A stretch of DNA of 64,000 nucleotides from Tragulus kanchil (Eukaryota > Chordata > Mammalia > Artiodactyla > Tragulidae), in assembly GCA_022376925.1 (NCBI GenBank), contig JAIOJX010000002.1, forward strand, positions 67,225,001 to 67,289,000, read 5' to 3'. The notes under the pieces were generated by a model that saw only the letters and a list, made by a program, of their open reading frames with translations, had not been told where the DNA came from and made no database searches. Below are positions 1 to 11,007 of the stretch, one piece after another. Positions within the stretch are counted from its first letter, which is position 1, and each line of letters starts with the position of its first letter. The position numbers and the translations under genes are program-made.

Positions 1-187
1 TTTGGCTTCTAGCATCCATTATTGCTCATTGGAACATCTGATCCTGATCTTACTGATTTCATAAGTAATTATTTTTGTAAGAAATTTTATCCTAAAAGTT
101 TAAAATTTTCACCAGAATATAAACAATTTTAGATTTTTTTTCCTTCTTTCCATTTACTATTCTTGATCCACAATTGTTTACTCACAA

Positions 188-275
188 TTCATGTCCAACT
201 CTTTTGTGTCCCCATGGACACATGTCCTCTGGTCAATGGATTTTCAGGCAAGACTACTGAAGTGGGTTACTATTT
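188..275 (-). mobile_element. Bov-tA SINE, truncated copy
   Basis: This is the 3' part of a minus-strand Bov-tA, recognised by tgtccaactcttttgtg and ccccatgga. It is cut off at 275 by the junction described for the first duplication. The complete version is at about 1313-1504. Confidence 0.75.
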
Positions 276-712
276 TTAAAAAACTCTTACATCTATCAAT
301 TGTTCTAAATTACATCACATTTTAGTTAACTTAATATTTGGATCATTATTTTCACATACATGTTATTTTTCCTTGACTTTCTAATTGTTTTTCTTCTCAT
401 TGGCTGAAGAAGTATTTCACTTTATTATGTTTTTAAAAGTTTCTAGATTCTGAAGTACAGTTGCCTAGTGGAGTATACTTTATCCTGAAAATATGATTCC
501 TAAAGCCTTCTGACTTGCTGTTGTTATATGAATTTATTCATTTCTAACTGCGGTACCATAATTCTGGGATTCTGGGCTTGATTTTCATTATATTATGATT
601 TAGTTCCACTACTTTTTAAAATTTTTTACTTTTTAATAGCTTTCTTGATCTTGCATCGCTAATTTTATTCTGCCTATGTATATCTTAAAGGTTCTTTTTT
701 TTGGGGGGGGGG
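276..712. other. Unassigned AT-rich DNA
   Basis: This is AT-rich sequence with T-runs and a short G-run just before the SINE. No coding potential and no repeat family could be named. It follows the broken SINE copy directly, so its left flank may be a misjoin. Confidence 0.5.
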
Positions 713-726
713 AAATGAGAAATGGG

Positions 727-986
727 GGCTTCCCTGTTACAATGGTAAAGAGTCTGCCTTGCAGTGCAAGAGGCACTGGTTTGATCCCTGGCCCGGGAAG
801 ATCCCATGTGCCACAGAGTGGCTGGACCGGTGTGTCCAGTTAGGAGCTGGCACTCTGGAGCGCATGTTCCCAGAGCCCGTGCTCTGCAACGAGAGAGGCC
901 ACTGCAATGGGAGGCCCACACAGGCCAAAGAATAAAGATGGATGAAAGTAAATAAAGAAAAGAGGCCAACATTTAAAAAATAAAAA
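727..986 (+). mobile_element. New-type CHR-derived SINE, locus 1, with A-rich tail
   Basis: The element begins with a tRNA-Glu-like head (cttccctg..., B box near ggtttgatccctgg) and ends in an A-rich tail. It is flanked by a perfect 14-bp target-site duplication, aaatgagaaatggg at 713-726 and 987-1000. The body carries the family's tgtgtccagttaggagc block, a mutated form of the gctctgg/ccagagc palindrome, and the ...aggccaac 3' end. The intact duplication indicates a recent L1-type insertion. The open frames of about 95 codons on the opposite strand are by-products of the SINE. Confidence 0.88.
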
Positions 987-1312
987 AAATGAGAAATGGG
1001 ATATAAATTTTTCAGTGCATCCATATATGAAAATTACTTCATTTTGGTCATACTTGACTGATAAACTTGTTAGTAAAAAATGTTATGCTCCAAATCATTT
1101 TTCACAACTCTAAAGATATCTTCCCTTTGGCTTCTAGCATCCATTATTGCTCATTGGAACATCTGATCCTGATCTTACTGATTTCATAAGTAATTATTTT
1201 TGTAAGAAATTTTATCCTAAAAGTTTAAAATTTTCACCAGAATATAAACAATTTTAGATTTTTTTTCCTTCTTTCCATTTACTATTCTTGATCCACAATT
1301 GTTTACTCACAA

Positions 1313-1504
1313 TTCATGTCCAACTCTTTTGTGTCCCCATGGACACATGTCCTCTGGTCAATGGATTTTCAGGCAAGACTACTGAAGTGGGTTACTATTT
1401 CCTTCTCCAGTGAATCTTCCCTATCTAGGTATCAAATTCCTGTCTCTTTGTCTTCTGATTGGCAGGGGAATTCTTTACCACTGAGCTACCCAGGAAACCC
1501 CACA
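1313..1504 (-). mobile_element. Bov-tA SINE
   Basis: Read on the minus strand this gives a tRNA-like head (gggtttcctgggtagctcag...) followed by the Bov-A-type body ending in the ttggacatgaattg region. Bov-tA occurs only in ruminants, which helps place the organism. The copy is moderately diverged, so it is not a fresh insertion. A 75-codon plus-strand frame overlaps it and has no coding meaning. Confidence 0.8.
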
Positions 1505-2026
1505 GTAGAGACTTTCAGTTTGAAGATTAAAAGCTATATTTAATTGGGAATTTTTAAAATTTCTTATTTCCTACCATTCATTATCTCTGTCCTTATCCCT
1601 ATGCCTTAGTTCTTACTACAAAGATTTTGTAAGGAGCAAGCAAGTTGGTTTGAGACCCTCACAATTAACCAAAGACAAAAACAACCCTAATTCTAGATCT
1701 ATTGTGTAGATCTAAATTCATCTTAGATCTGCTCTCTTTTCCCAAATTCTGACGAACATCTTGGAGCCTACCTTGGAAAATTGTTGATGTTCTAACTGGA
1801 TGCAAAAGTATCAGCTAATGGCTAGATTGGAAGGGAGAAGCGAAACGGTCCAACGTGTACTTAATTAAACATGATAACTGATTCAAAGTCCAAATAGGAC
1901 TTAGACCTAGAGGCTCTATTTGGGGCTCCTCATGGTCTATACTCTGTAATTCCCTTTGTTCTTGTGTTTCCATTAGAATGATCCATTCAAATTTTTTCTC
2001 CCAGAAATGTATCAAAATCTGTACTG
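1505..2026. other. Unassigned single-copy DNA
   Basis: AT-rich sequence without an assignable repeat. Two short overlapping frames on opposite strands near 1815-2175 show no domain or codon signal. Confidence 0.45.
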
Positions 2027-2744
2027 TATACATGACATTTTCACTCATTTTCAGTGCTGGCATGGATTTGTTATTTTCAATAAACTTTTTACTGAAATTT
2101 CAGAGTAGTCTTGAGAATACGGAGTGGCAAGCACATGGCTCAATATGCCATACTGAACCAGACACTAACATATAACAATTAGTTTCATGATTTTGAGTAG
2201 TAGTATTAACACTGGACTATTGTTATCCTATTCACATCAAAATCATTCAGTTTGCCATTATTTAAATTAGTGTTATGTTCAACACATAACTTTTACCTGA
2301 TCCCAGAGCCTTCCCTCAAGTTTTAAAAAAATACAAATGTTGTAATAATTTGGTAAGATCTACTTTTTCAATTAATAAGAGTCTAGTTTCTGTTGAAACA
2401 AGTGATAGCTTTCCAAAAGAGAGAATTTTGGGTGAAATTATAAAGATATAATCACACAATAGTGTAGTTTAGTGCTATGCTGAGGCCATAGAATTGCTTT
2501 TTTCTGTATTTCCCTTCTTAACTGCCACAAATGCTCAGTTTCTTTGTCTTTGAGGCATGTCCAGAACACTGTTTTTCCTCTGCCAATTAAAGTATTCTCA
2601 CTTTCTAGTCTTTCATCTATAAAGTTGACTGATTTCAGCCTTTCAAGTCTTATTTGAAATCCTAAATTCTTCATATAGGTTTCATTTAGTTAATTAGAAA
2701 AAGATAAAATTTTCTTATCTTTGACAGGGACAATTTCTGTTTTA

Positions 2745-2900
2745 TTATTTTTAAAAGCAACTTTAATGAAGTGTAATTCACATAGCATAAGATTCACCCA
2801 TTGAGGTGTTACAATTCTGTGACTTTTAGTATACTCAGAATTATGTATCAGTTGTTAGAGTCAATTTTAGAACATTTTTGTCACTTGAAAAGAAACTCTG
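2745..2900 (-). mobile_element. L1 3' UTR fragment, interrupted by a SINE
   Basis: The string gtgtaattcacatagcataa followed by ttcacccattgaggtgttacaa is typical of an L1 (L1M-type) 3' UTR read backwards. The match resumes after the SINE at about 4222 (ctactttctgtctctgtaca), so the CHR SINE split one L1. The duplicate lies at 3840-3995. Confidence 0.7.
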
Positions 2901-3121
2901 AGAACTTCTCTGGTGGTCCAGTGGTTGAGAATCTGCCTTGCAATGCAGGGAATATGGGTGAGATCCCTGGTCAGGGAACTAGAATCTCACATGCCCCAGG
3001 GCAACTAAGCGCATGTGTTCCAACTGCTGAGCCTACATGCTACAACTACAGAGTTACGGGCTGGAATGAAGGATTCTACATGCCGCAACTAAAACCCAAT
3101 GCAGCCAAAAATAAATAAGTA
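2901..3121 (+). mobile_element. CHR-type SINE (tRNA-Glu derived), copy 1
   Basis: The head acttctctggtggtccag and B-box region lead into repeated ...caactactgagcc-like blocks and a gcagccaaaaataaataag tail. These are hallmarks of cetartiodactyl CHR SINEs. It sits inside an L1 3' UTR. Confidence 0.8.
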
Positions 3122-3995
3122 TATACATGACATTTTCACTCATTTTCAGTGCTGGCATGGATTTGTTATTTTCAATAAACTTTTTACTGAAATTTCAGAG
3201 TAGTCTTGAGAATACGGAGTGGCAAGCACATGGCTCAATATGCCATACTGAACCAGACACTAACATATAACAATTAGTTTCATGATTTTGAGTAGTAGTA
3301 TTAACACTGGACTATTGTTATCCTATTCACATCAAAATCATTCAGTTTGCCATTATTTAAATTAGTGTTATGTTCAACACATAACTTTTACCTGATCCCA
3401 GAGCCTTCCCTCAAGTTTTAAAAAAATACAAATGTTGTAATAATTTGGTAAGATCTACTTTTTCAATTAATAAGAGTCTAGTTTCTGTTGAAACAAGTGA
3501 TAGCTTTCCAAAAGAGAGAATTTTGGGTGAAATTATAAAGATATAATCACACAATAGTGTAGTTTAGTGCTATGCTGAGGCCATAGAATTGCTTTTTTCT
3601 GTATTTCCCTTCTTAACTGCCACAAATGCTCAGTTTCTTTGTCTTTGAGGCATGTCCAGAACACTGTTTTTCCTCTGCCAATTAAAGTATTCTCACTTTC
3701 TAGTCTTTCATCTATAAAGTTGACTGATTTCAGCCTTTCAAGTCTTATTTGAAATCCTAAATTCTTCATATAGGTTTCATTTAGTTAATTAGAAAAAGAT
3801 AAAATTTTCTTATCTTTGACAGGGACAATTTCTGTTTTATTATTTTTAAAAGCAACTTTAATGAAGTGTAATTCACATAGCATAAGATTCACCCATTGAG
3901 GTGTTACAATTCTGTGACTTTTAGTATACTCAGAATTATGTATCAGTTGTTAGAGTCAATTTTAGAACATTTTTGTCACTTGAAAAGAAACTCTG

Positions 3996-4215
3996 AGAAC
4001 TTCTCTGGTGGTCCAGTGGTTGAGAATCTGCCTTGCAATGCAGGGAATATGGGTGAGATCCCTGGTCAGGGAACTAGAATCTCACATGCCCCAGGGCAAC
4101 TAAGCGCATGTGTTCCAACTGCTGAGCCTACATGCTACAACTACAGAGTTACGGGCTGGAATGAAGGATTCTACATGCCGCAACTAAAACCCAATGCAGC
4201 CAAATAAATAAGTAT
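3996..4215 (+). mobile_element. CHR-type SINE, duplicate of 2901-3121
   Basis: This is the copy-2 version of the same insertion, with a tail 2 bp shorter. Downstream the host L1 3' UTR resumes, which shows that this copy has the genuine right flank. Confidence 0.8.
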
Positions 4216-4221
4216 TAAGAA

Positions 4222-4642
4222 AAAAAAAAAACAAACCCCTGTACCCTTTAGCTACTACTTTCTCGTTCCCTCATCCCTTCCACCACCATCCTCAAGGAAG
4301 CTCTAATCTACTTTCTGTCTCTGTACAGTTTCCTGTTCTGAAATTTCATATAAATGGAATCATATATTAATGTGGAATTTTGTGACTGGCTTATTTCACT
4401 GAGGGACACCTTGCCTTAGTGGTGGCAAATATTGGAAACAATAAGGCATTTTCCATCAAATTCAATAGGAAAGCAGGCTTGGTTACAAATGAAACAGCTC
4501 ATCCTCCATTGTCCGTATTTTTAAAATTTTAATTATCCATTCATCCATTGATAGACATTTGAATTGTTTTTACTTTCTGGTTATTATGAGTAATGATGCT
4601 ATAAGCATTTATATGCAAATGTTTATGTGGAGGTATTACATA

Positions 4643-4675
<33 letters not shown>

Positions 4676-5560
4676 GTATATTCATTTCTCTAGAATTTAA
4701 CTTGTTGGATAACATGGTTCTTTATTTTTAGTTGCTTGAGGAACTGTCAGATTGTTTTCCAAAGCATTTGTACCATTTTACATTCTCACTAGCAGTAAAT
4801 TAGGGTTCTAATTTTTCCACATTCTTGCCAATGTTTGTTTATATCTGACCTTTTGCTTCTAAGATTCTACTCTGTGTTAAGTGGTATCCCATTGTGGTTT
4901 TGGTATGCATTTCTTTGATCACCAAGGATGTAACTATCTTTTCACATATTTATTTGCTATCTGTACTATCTGCACTATCATGGAAAAGTGTCTATTGAGA
5001 TCTGTGCCATTTTTAAATTGGCATATCTTTTCATAGGTGACTTACAAGAGTTTTTTTGCATGTTCTAGATATAAGTCCATTACGATTTACAAATGTTTTC
5101 CCCAATTCTGTGAGATTTTTACTTTGTTAATTGTATTCTTTGAAACACAAAAGTTTTAAATTTTGTTGAAGACCAATTAGTCCATTTTTCTTTTGTTGCT
5201 TCTGCTTTTGGTGTCATATCTAGAATTCTTTTCCATACCCAGGCTCATGAAGATTTACCTCTATATTTTCTTCTAAGAGTTTTGTAGTTTAAGCTTTTAT
5301 ATTTAGGTCATTGATACATTTAAAGTTAAATTTTTTGTATATGGTATTAGGTAAGAGTCCTACATAGTTGTTTCACGTATGGGTACACAGTTGTCCCAGC
5401 ACCATTTGTTGAAAAGACTATGCCTTTCCTCAGTGCATGTTTTTGACACCTTTGTTGAAAATGTGTTGACTACAGACCCTATTGACTCAGTTGTATTCTT
5501 TACTCCACAATATAAATTTATCTCTTAGAACATAGAGATAATGTCTGATTAATTTCTGGA
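4222..5560 (-). mobile_element. L1 LINE, 3' UTR and ORF2 end
   Basis: Read on the minus strand this shows classic L1 ORF2-end and 3' UTR text. Examples on the plus strand are ccattcatccattgatagac, ttctcactagcagtaaat and ccagcaccatttgttgaaaag. No open frame is kept, so the element is old and dead. A stretch at about 4405-4484 does not fit the L1 and lies just before a duplication start. Confidence 0.8.
4641..4680. repeat. (TA)n microsatellite with TG interruption
   Basis: Simple tatata repeat inside the L1, repeated at 5781-5821 as part of the local duplication. Confidence 0.85.
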
Positions 5561-5640
5561 GAATACTAAAATTGCCCATAACATTTAGCCAGGCAGACAA
5601 TCTGGGACTCGGTTGGCTATTGCTGCACAAATGAAACATC

Positions 5641-5783
5641 ATCCTCCATTGTCCGTATTTTTACAAATTTTAATTATCCATTCATCCATTGATAGACATT
5701 TGAATTGTTTTTACTTTCTGGTTATTATGAGTAATGATGCTATAAGCATTTATATGCAAATGTTTATGTGGAGGTATTACATA

Positions 5784-5816
<33 letters not shown>

Positions 5817-6720
5817 GTATATTCATTTCTCTAGAATTTAACTTGTTGGATAACATGGTTCTTTATTTTTAGTTGCTTGAGGAACTGTCAGATTGTTTTC
5901 CAAAGCATTTGTACCATTTTACATTCTCACTAGCAGTAAATTAGGGTTCTAATTTTTCCACATTCTTGCCAATGTTTGTTTATATCTGACCTTTTGCTTC
6001 TAAGATTCTACTCTGTGTTAAGTGGTATCCCATTGTGGTTTTGGTATGCATTTCTTTGATCACCAAGGATGTAACTATCTTTTCACATATTTATTTGCTA
6101 TCTGTACTATCTGCACTATCATGGAAAAGTGTCTATTGAGATCTGTGCCATTTTTAAATTGGCATATCTTTTCATAGGTGACTTACAAGAGTTTTTTTGC
6201 ATGTTCTAGATATAAGTCCATTACGATTTACAAATGTTTTCCCCAATTCTGTGAGATTTTTACTTTGTTAATTGTATTCTTTGAAACACAAAAGTTTTAA
6301 ATTTTGTTGAAGACCAATTAGTCCATTTTTCTTTTGTTGCTTCTGCTTTTGGTGTCATATCTAGAATTCTTTTCCATACCCAGGCTCATGAAGATTTACC
6401 TCTATATTTTCTTCTAAGAGTTTTGTAGTTTAAGCTTTTATATTTAGGTCATTGATACATTTAAAGTTAAATTTTTTGTATATGGTATTAGGTAAGAGTC
6501 CTACATAGTTGTTTCACGTATGGGTACACAGTTGTCCCAGCACCATTTGTTGAAAAGACTATGCCTTTCCTCAGTGCATGTTTTTGACACCTTTGTTGAA
6601 AATGTGTTGACTACAGACCCTATTGACTCAGTTGTATTCTTTACTCCACAATATAAATTTATCTCTTAGAACATAGAGATAATGTCTGATTAATTTCTGG
6701 AGAATACTAAAATTGCCCAT
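5641..6720 (-). mobile_element. L1 LINE fragment, duplicate
   Basis: This is the second copy of the minus-strand L1 segment at 4500-5560, with the same simple repeat. A third partial copy is at 7431-7800. The 73-codon plus-strand frame here runs through the (TA)n tract and is not a gene. Confidence 0.8.
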
Positions 6721-8519
6721 AACATTTAGCCAGGCAGACAATCTGGGACTCGGTTGGCTATTGCTGCAAAACAAGCAACCACAAAATCTTAGTGGCACAA
6801 GTGTGTATTTAGCTTATGAATCTGGGAATTGGCTGGCAATTGTCTGATCAAGGTTAGTCTATCACAGTTAAGGTGGGGAAACTTTTCTGCTAGTGTCTCT
6901 CATTTTCTGTCTTAGATTAGTGTCCCAAGGGCATGTTTTTCTCATGGTGTTGGCAAAACCTCCAGGTAACAAGCCCACCTGCATAAATGTGTTTCACGCT
7001 TCTGCTGTATCACATCTGCCAGCATGCCATTAACCAAAATAAGTAACATGGTCAGGTATAATATTAAAGCAGCAGGACATTGCATTTCTCTCATGGACTG
7101 AGAAAAAGGAAGTGAATAATGAACAAAAATTCAGTTTATATATTTCTGTTATACAAAATTTCTTCTAGGAAAGAACTGAAAAATTCCAGAACCCTTGAAC
7201 TAAATCCCTTTATACTAGATTCCTATTGCTAAATTTACTTATTAATTCTAAGAATTTTCTTTTGTTTATTCGAGAGTTTTCAACATTCCCAGTCATCATC
7301 TGTGAATATTATAGTTTACCATGTTGCTCTACAATCTTTATGTCCTTTCTTTTTCTTTCCTATCACAGTTAGAACATTCTAGTTCAGTGTTGAATAGCAG
7401 CAGTAAGATGAGGCATTTGCCTTATATTCATTTCTTTTGTTGCTTCTGCTTTTGGTGTCATATCCCAAGGCTCATGAAGATTTACCTCTATATTTTCTTC
7501 TAAGAGTTTTGTAGTTTAAGCTTTTATATTTAGGTCATTGATACATTTAAAGTTAAATTTTTTGTATATGGTATTAGGTAAGAGTCCTACATAGTTGTTT
7601 CACGTATGGGTACACAGTTGTCCCAGCACCATTTGTTGAAAAGACTATGCCTTTCCTCAGTGCATGTTTTGACACCTTTGTTGAAAATGTGTTGACTACA
7701 GACCCTATTGACTCAGTTGTATTCTTTACTCCACAATATAAATTTATCTCTTAGAACATAGAGATAATGTCTGATTAATTTCTGGAGAATACTAAAATTG
7801 CCCATAACATTTAGCCAGGCAGACAATCTGGGACTCGGTTGGCTATTGCTGCAAAACAAGCAACCACAAAATCTTAGTGGCACAAGTGTGTATTTAGCTT
7901 ATGAATCTGGGAATTGGCTGGCAATTGTCTGATCAAGGTTAGTCTATCACAGTTAAGGTGGGGAAACTTTTCTGCTAGTGTCTCTCATTTTCTGTCTTAG
8001 ATTAGTGTCCCAAGGGCATGTTTTTCTCATGGTGTTGGCAAAACCTCCAGGTAACAAGCCCACCTGCATAAATGTGTTTCACGCTTCTGCTGTATCACAT
8101 CTGCCAGCATGCCATTAACCAAAATAAGTAACATGGTCAGGTATAATATTAAAGCAGCAGGACATTGCATTTCTCTCATGGACTGAGAAAAAGGAAGTGA
8201 ATAATGAACAAAAATTCAGTTTATATATTTCTGTTATACAAAATTTCTTCTAGGAAAGAACTGAAAAATTCCAGAACCCTTGAACTAAATCCCTTTATAC
8301 TAGATTCCTATTGCTAAATTTACTTATTAATTCTAAGAATTTTCTTTTGTTTATTCGAGAGTTTTCAACATTCCCAGTCATCATCTGTGAATATTATAGT
8401 TTACCATGTTGCTCTACAATCTTTATGTCCTTTCTTTTTCTTTCCTATCACAGTTAGAACATTCTAGTTCAGTGTTGAATAGCAGCAGTAAGATGAGGCA
8501 TTCTTGCCTTAATATTTCA
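6328..8519. repeat. Tandem duplication, offset 1103 to 1086
   Basis: Copy 1 is 6328-7430 and copy 2 is 7431-8519. Copy 2 lacks a block of about 19 bases (ctagaattcttttccatac region) in its first 50 bases. Copy 1 lacks bases near its end (aggcatttgcc against aggcattcttgcc). It overlaps the preceding duplication, so 6328-6767 exists three times in the window. Confidence 0.95.
6745..7130. mobile_element. Old LTR/DNA-type repeat remnant
   Basis: The string ttgctgcaaaacaagcaaccacaaaatcttagtgg and following text resemble an old mammalian repeat whose consensus describes cells that cannot... no family could be fixed from memory, but the recurring attgctgcaaaacaa/acaaaa-cttagtgg theme suggests a MaLR- or MER-class element. 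Duplicate at about 7835-8210. Confidence 0.35.
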
Positions 8520-8720
8520 CCATTAAGTGTGATGTTGGCTATAGGTCTTCTTCCATGCATTTGACCATATTCAAGAAGTTTCCTACTACTATTCCGAGTT
8601 TGCTGAGACCTTTTATTATGAATGAGTTAAATTTCATGAAGTCTTCTTTCTGCAACTATTGAAATGATTTGGTTTTCTCTTTACTTTTCCTAAGATAATG
8701 AATTACACTGCTTGATTTTC
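8440..8720 (-). mobile_element. L1 ORF2 fragment
   Basis: gaggcattcttgcctt, caccattaagtgtgatgttggct and ttttattatgaatgag are characteristic L1 ORF2 phrases read in reverse. The fragment is short, has stops in all frames, and borders the next L1 3' UTR piece. Confidence 0.65.
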
Positions 8721-8724
8721 TTAC

Positions 8725-9010
8725 AGATTTATTGAGGTATAATTGACATACAATAAGTTTCACATGTTAAAAGGGTGTAATTTGATAAGTTATGGTATTG
8801 GTAAAGTCATCACTGTGATCAAACTGCTGAACATACCTATTGCTTCCAAAACTTTTTTGGTGACTCTATTGTAATTCTTCTTTCCTATCTCCTACCCTGA
8901 TCCACAGTCAGTCACTGATATGCTTTCTGGTACCATACATTAGTTTTCATTTCCTAGAATTTTGTACAAATGGAAGCATATAGTTTGCACTATATTTTGT
9001 CTGACTTCTT
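8725..9010 (-). mobile_element. L1 3' UTR fragment
   Basis: tttattgaggtataattgac followed by caataagtttcacatg, then ttgataagttatgg, is an L1M-type 3' UTR in reverse. The duplicate begins at 9907, where the leading part is missing because the duplication starts at 8774. Confidence 0.75.
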
Positions 9011-9224
9011 TCACTCAGCACATTTATTTTGATTTTCTTCAATATGTGGAATGTAACAATTTTTTGTTATGAATTATGTTTTTGACATTGAATCTAAGAA
9101 ATCTTTACCTAGGTCAAATATGTGTTCTCATTTATATTATCATAAATATAATATAGTTTTAGACTTTACTTTTAGGTCTATGATCATTTTGAGTTACGGT
9201 GGACCTTTGTGATTATATCGGGCC

Positions 9225-9385
9225 TACCTGGATAATCTTAAAATAATCTCTCCATCTCAAGATCATTGCTTCAACCATATCTGCAAAACACTTCCTGCTT
9301 TGTAAGGTAAAATATTCACAGGTCCTGGGAATTGGAATTTGGACCTCTTTTTATGGGAAGGTATATTACTCAAACTACCACGGAT
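9225..9385. mobile_element. Old LTR/MER-type repeat, 3' portion
   Basis: ggcctacctggataatctt, ccatctcaagatca, catatctgcaaaaca and aatattcacaggtcctggg follow the end of a common mammalian repeat, also seen at 19075-19450. I did not fix the family name; MaLR-type LTR is a guess. Duplicate at 10358-10518. The 67-codon frames here and at 10472 are not genes. Confidence 0.45.
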
Positions 9386-9540
9386 GGATTCTTATAAGCA
9401 AATATCCTTGGGTTTCCCATATTATATAAGTGACTTCCATGTTGCTCTACAATGGCTTAATATGATAAACAAACTGGGAATGGGAGTAGAAAGACTGAAC
9501 ATTGAACTAAGTTTTCCCACCAAAAGCTCACCCAATTTGT

Positions 9541-9874
9541 AGAGGAAAGAGCATGGGCTTTAAAGTAATGAGGAACTGGACTTGATGACATGAGTTTGAA
9601 CAAGCTCCAGGAGATGGTGAAGGACACGGAAGCAAGGCGTGTTGCAGTCCATGTGGTCGCAAAGAATCGGACAGAGCTGAGTGACTGAACTAAACTGAAC
9701 TGAACTGAATATTCCCATTGTTCACTCTGTGGCTTTAGACAAGTTAATTTCCTATCATCATGCTTCTTTTATTAATAATAGGGTAACAATGCTTATATTA
9801 TAGGACTTATTATTTTGAGGACTAAAAGGATAGTGTAAGTGCCTAGACAGTACCTAGAATATGAAATGTTTAAC
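9541..9874 (+). mobile_element. MIR SINE split by a Bov-B-type tail
   Basis: The left part (agagcatgggctttaaagt) and right part (tggctttagacaagttaatttcc, tattttgaggactaaaagga, gcctagacagtacctag) line up with a MIR. The middle is replaced by a ruminant insertion at 9585-9709. Duplicate at 10674-11007. Confidence 0.65.
9585..9709 (+). mobile_element. Bov-B 3' end / ART2A-like insertion
   Basis: gagtttgaacaagctccagg, gcgtgttgcagtcc, ggtcgcaaagaatcggac and a tail of repeated actgaactgaa are the Bov-B LINE 3' end, also shared by ART2A-type SINEs. It sits inside an older MIR, giving a clear relative age. Confidence 0.8.
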
Positions 9875-10717
9875 TGTTTGGCTTTAGACGTATTTCCTAT
9901 CACATTGGTGTAATTTGATAAGTTATGGTATTGGTAAAGTCATCACTGTGATCAAACTGCTGAACATACCTATTGCTTCCAAAACTTTTTTGGTGACTCT
10001 ATTGTAATTCTTCTTTCCTATCTCCTACCCTGATCCACAGTCAGTCACTGATATGCTTTCTGGTACCATACATTAGTTTTCATTTCCTAGAATTTTGTAC
10101 AAATGGAAGCATATAGTTTGCACTATATTTTGTCTGACTTCTTTCACTCAGCACATTTATTTTGATTTTCTTCAATATGTGGAATGTAACAATTTTTTGT
10201 TATGAATTATGTTTTTGACATTGAATCTAAGAAATCTTTACCTAGGTCAAATATGTGTTCTCATTTATATTATCATAAATATAATATAGTTTTAGACTTT
10301 ACTTTTAGGTCTATGATCATTTTGAGTTACGGTGGACCTTTGTGATTATATCGGGCCTACCTGGATAATCTTAAAATAATCTCTCCATCTCAAGATCATT
10401 GCTTCAACCATATCTGCAAAACACTTCCTGCTTTGTAAGGTAAAATATTCACAGGTCCTGGGAATTGGAATTTGGACCTCTTTTTATGGGAAGGTATATT
10501 ACTCAAACTACCACGGATGGATTCTTATAAGCAAATATCCTTGGGTTTCCCATATTATATAAGTGACTTCCATGTTGCTCTACAATGGCTTAATATGATA
10601 AACAAACTGGGAATGGGAGTAGAAAGACTGAACATTGAACTAAGTTTTCCCACCAAAAGCTCACCCAATTTGTAGAGGAAAGAGCATGGGCTTTAAAGTA
10701 ATGAGGAACTGGACTTG

Positions 10718-10842
10718 ATGACATGAGTTTGAACAAGCTCCAGGAGATGGTGAAGGACACGGAAGCAAGGCGTGTTGCAGTCCATGTGGTCGCAAAGAAT
10801 CGGACAGAGCTGAGTGACTGAACTAAACTGAACTGAACTGAA
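10718..10842 (+). mobile_element. Bov-B 3' end / ART2A-like insertion, duplicate
   Basis: Identical duplicate of the 9585-9709 insertion at offset 1133, inside the duplicated MIR. Confidence 0.8.
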
Positions 10843-11007
10843 TATTCCCATTGTTCACTCTGTGGCTTTAGACAAGTTAATTTCCTATCATCATGCTTCT
10901 TTTATTAATAATAGGGTAACAATGCTTATATTATAGGACTTATTATTTTGAGGACTAAAAGGATAGTGTAAGTGCCTAGACAGTACCTAGAATATGAAAT
11001 GTTTAAC

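Larger units (their letters stand above)
1..1400. repeat. Partial local duplication, 275 bp, offset 1125
   Basis: Bases 1-275 recur at 1126-1400. The match may extend left beyond the window. It breaks inside a Bov-tA SINE: copy 2 reads on through the rest of the SINE, while copy 1 jumps at 276 to unrelated AT-rich sequence. The offset fits the 1.07-1.15 kb series in this window, but the two copies diverge completely after 275 bp. A chimeric contig join inside the SINE is the likeliest cause. Confidence 0.85.
2027..4215. repeat. Tandem duplication, offset 1095
   Basis: Copy 1 is 2027-3121 and copy 2 is 3122-4215, directly head to tail. Differences are confined to a 2-bp A-run indel at the very end of the unit. 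The unit carries AT-rich DNA, an L1 3' UTR piece and a CHR SINE. The copy-1 SINE tail runs straight into the start of copy 2. Confidence 0.97.
4485..6767. repeat. Tandem duplication, offset about 1141
   Basis: Copy 1 is 4485-5626 and copy 2 is 5627-6767. Small indels sit in the first 40 bases of copy 2 (gaaacagctcatcc against gaaacatcatcc, and an A-run). The rest is essentially identical. The unit is L1 ORF2 and 3' UTR sequence. Confidence 0.97.
8774..11007. repeat. Tandem duplication, offset 1133, 32-base junction
   Basis: Copy 1 is 8774-9874 and copy 2 is 9907-11007. Between them, 9875-9906 resembles a deletion-rich version of the bases following copy 2 (shared gtttggctttagac-gtattt against ...tttgcttccattagactgtattt). 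That is the pattern of an unpolished contig end. Confidence 0.97.
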
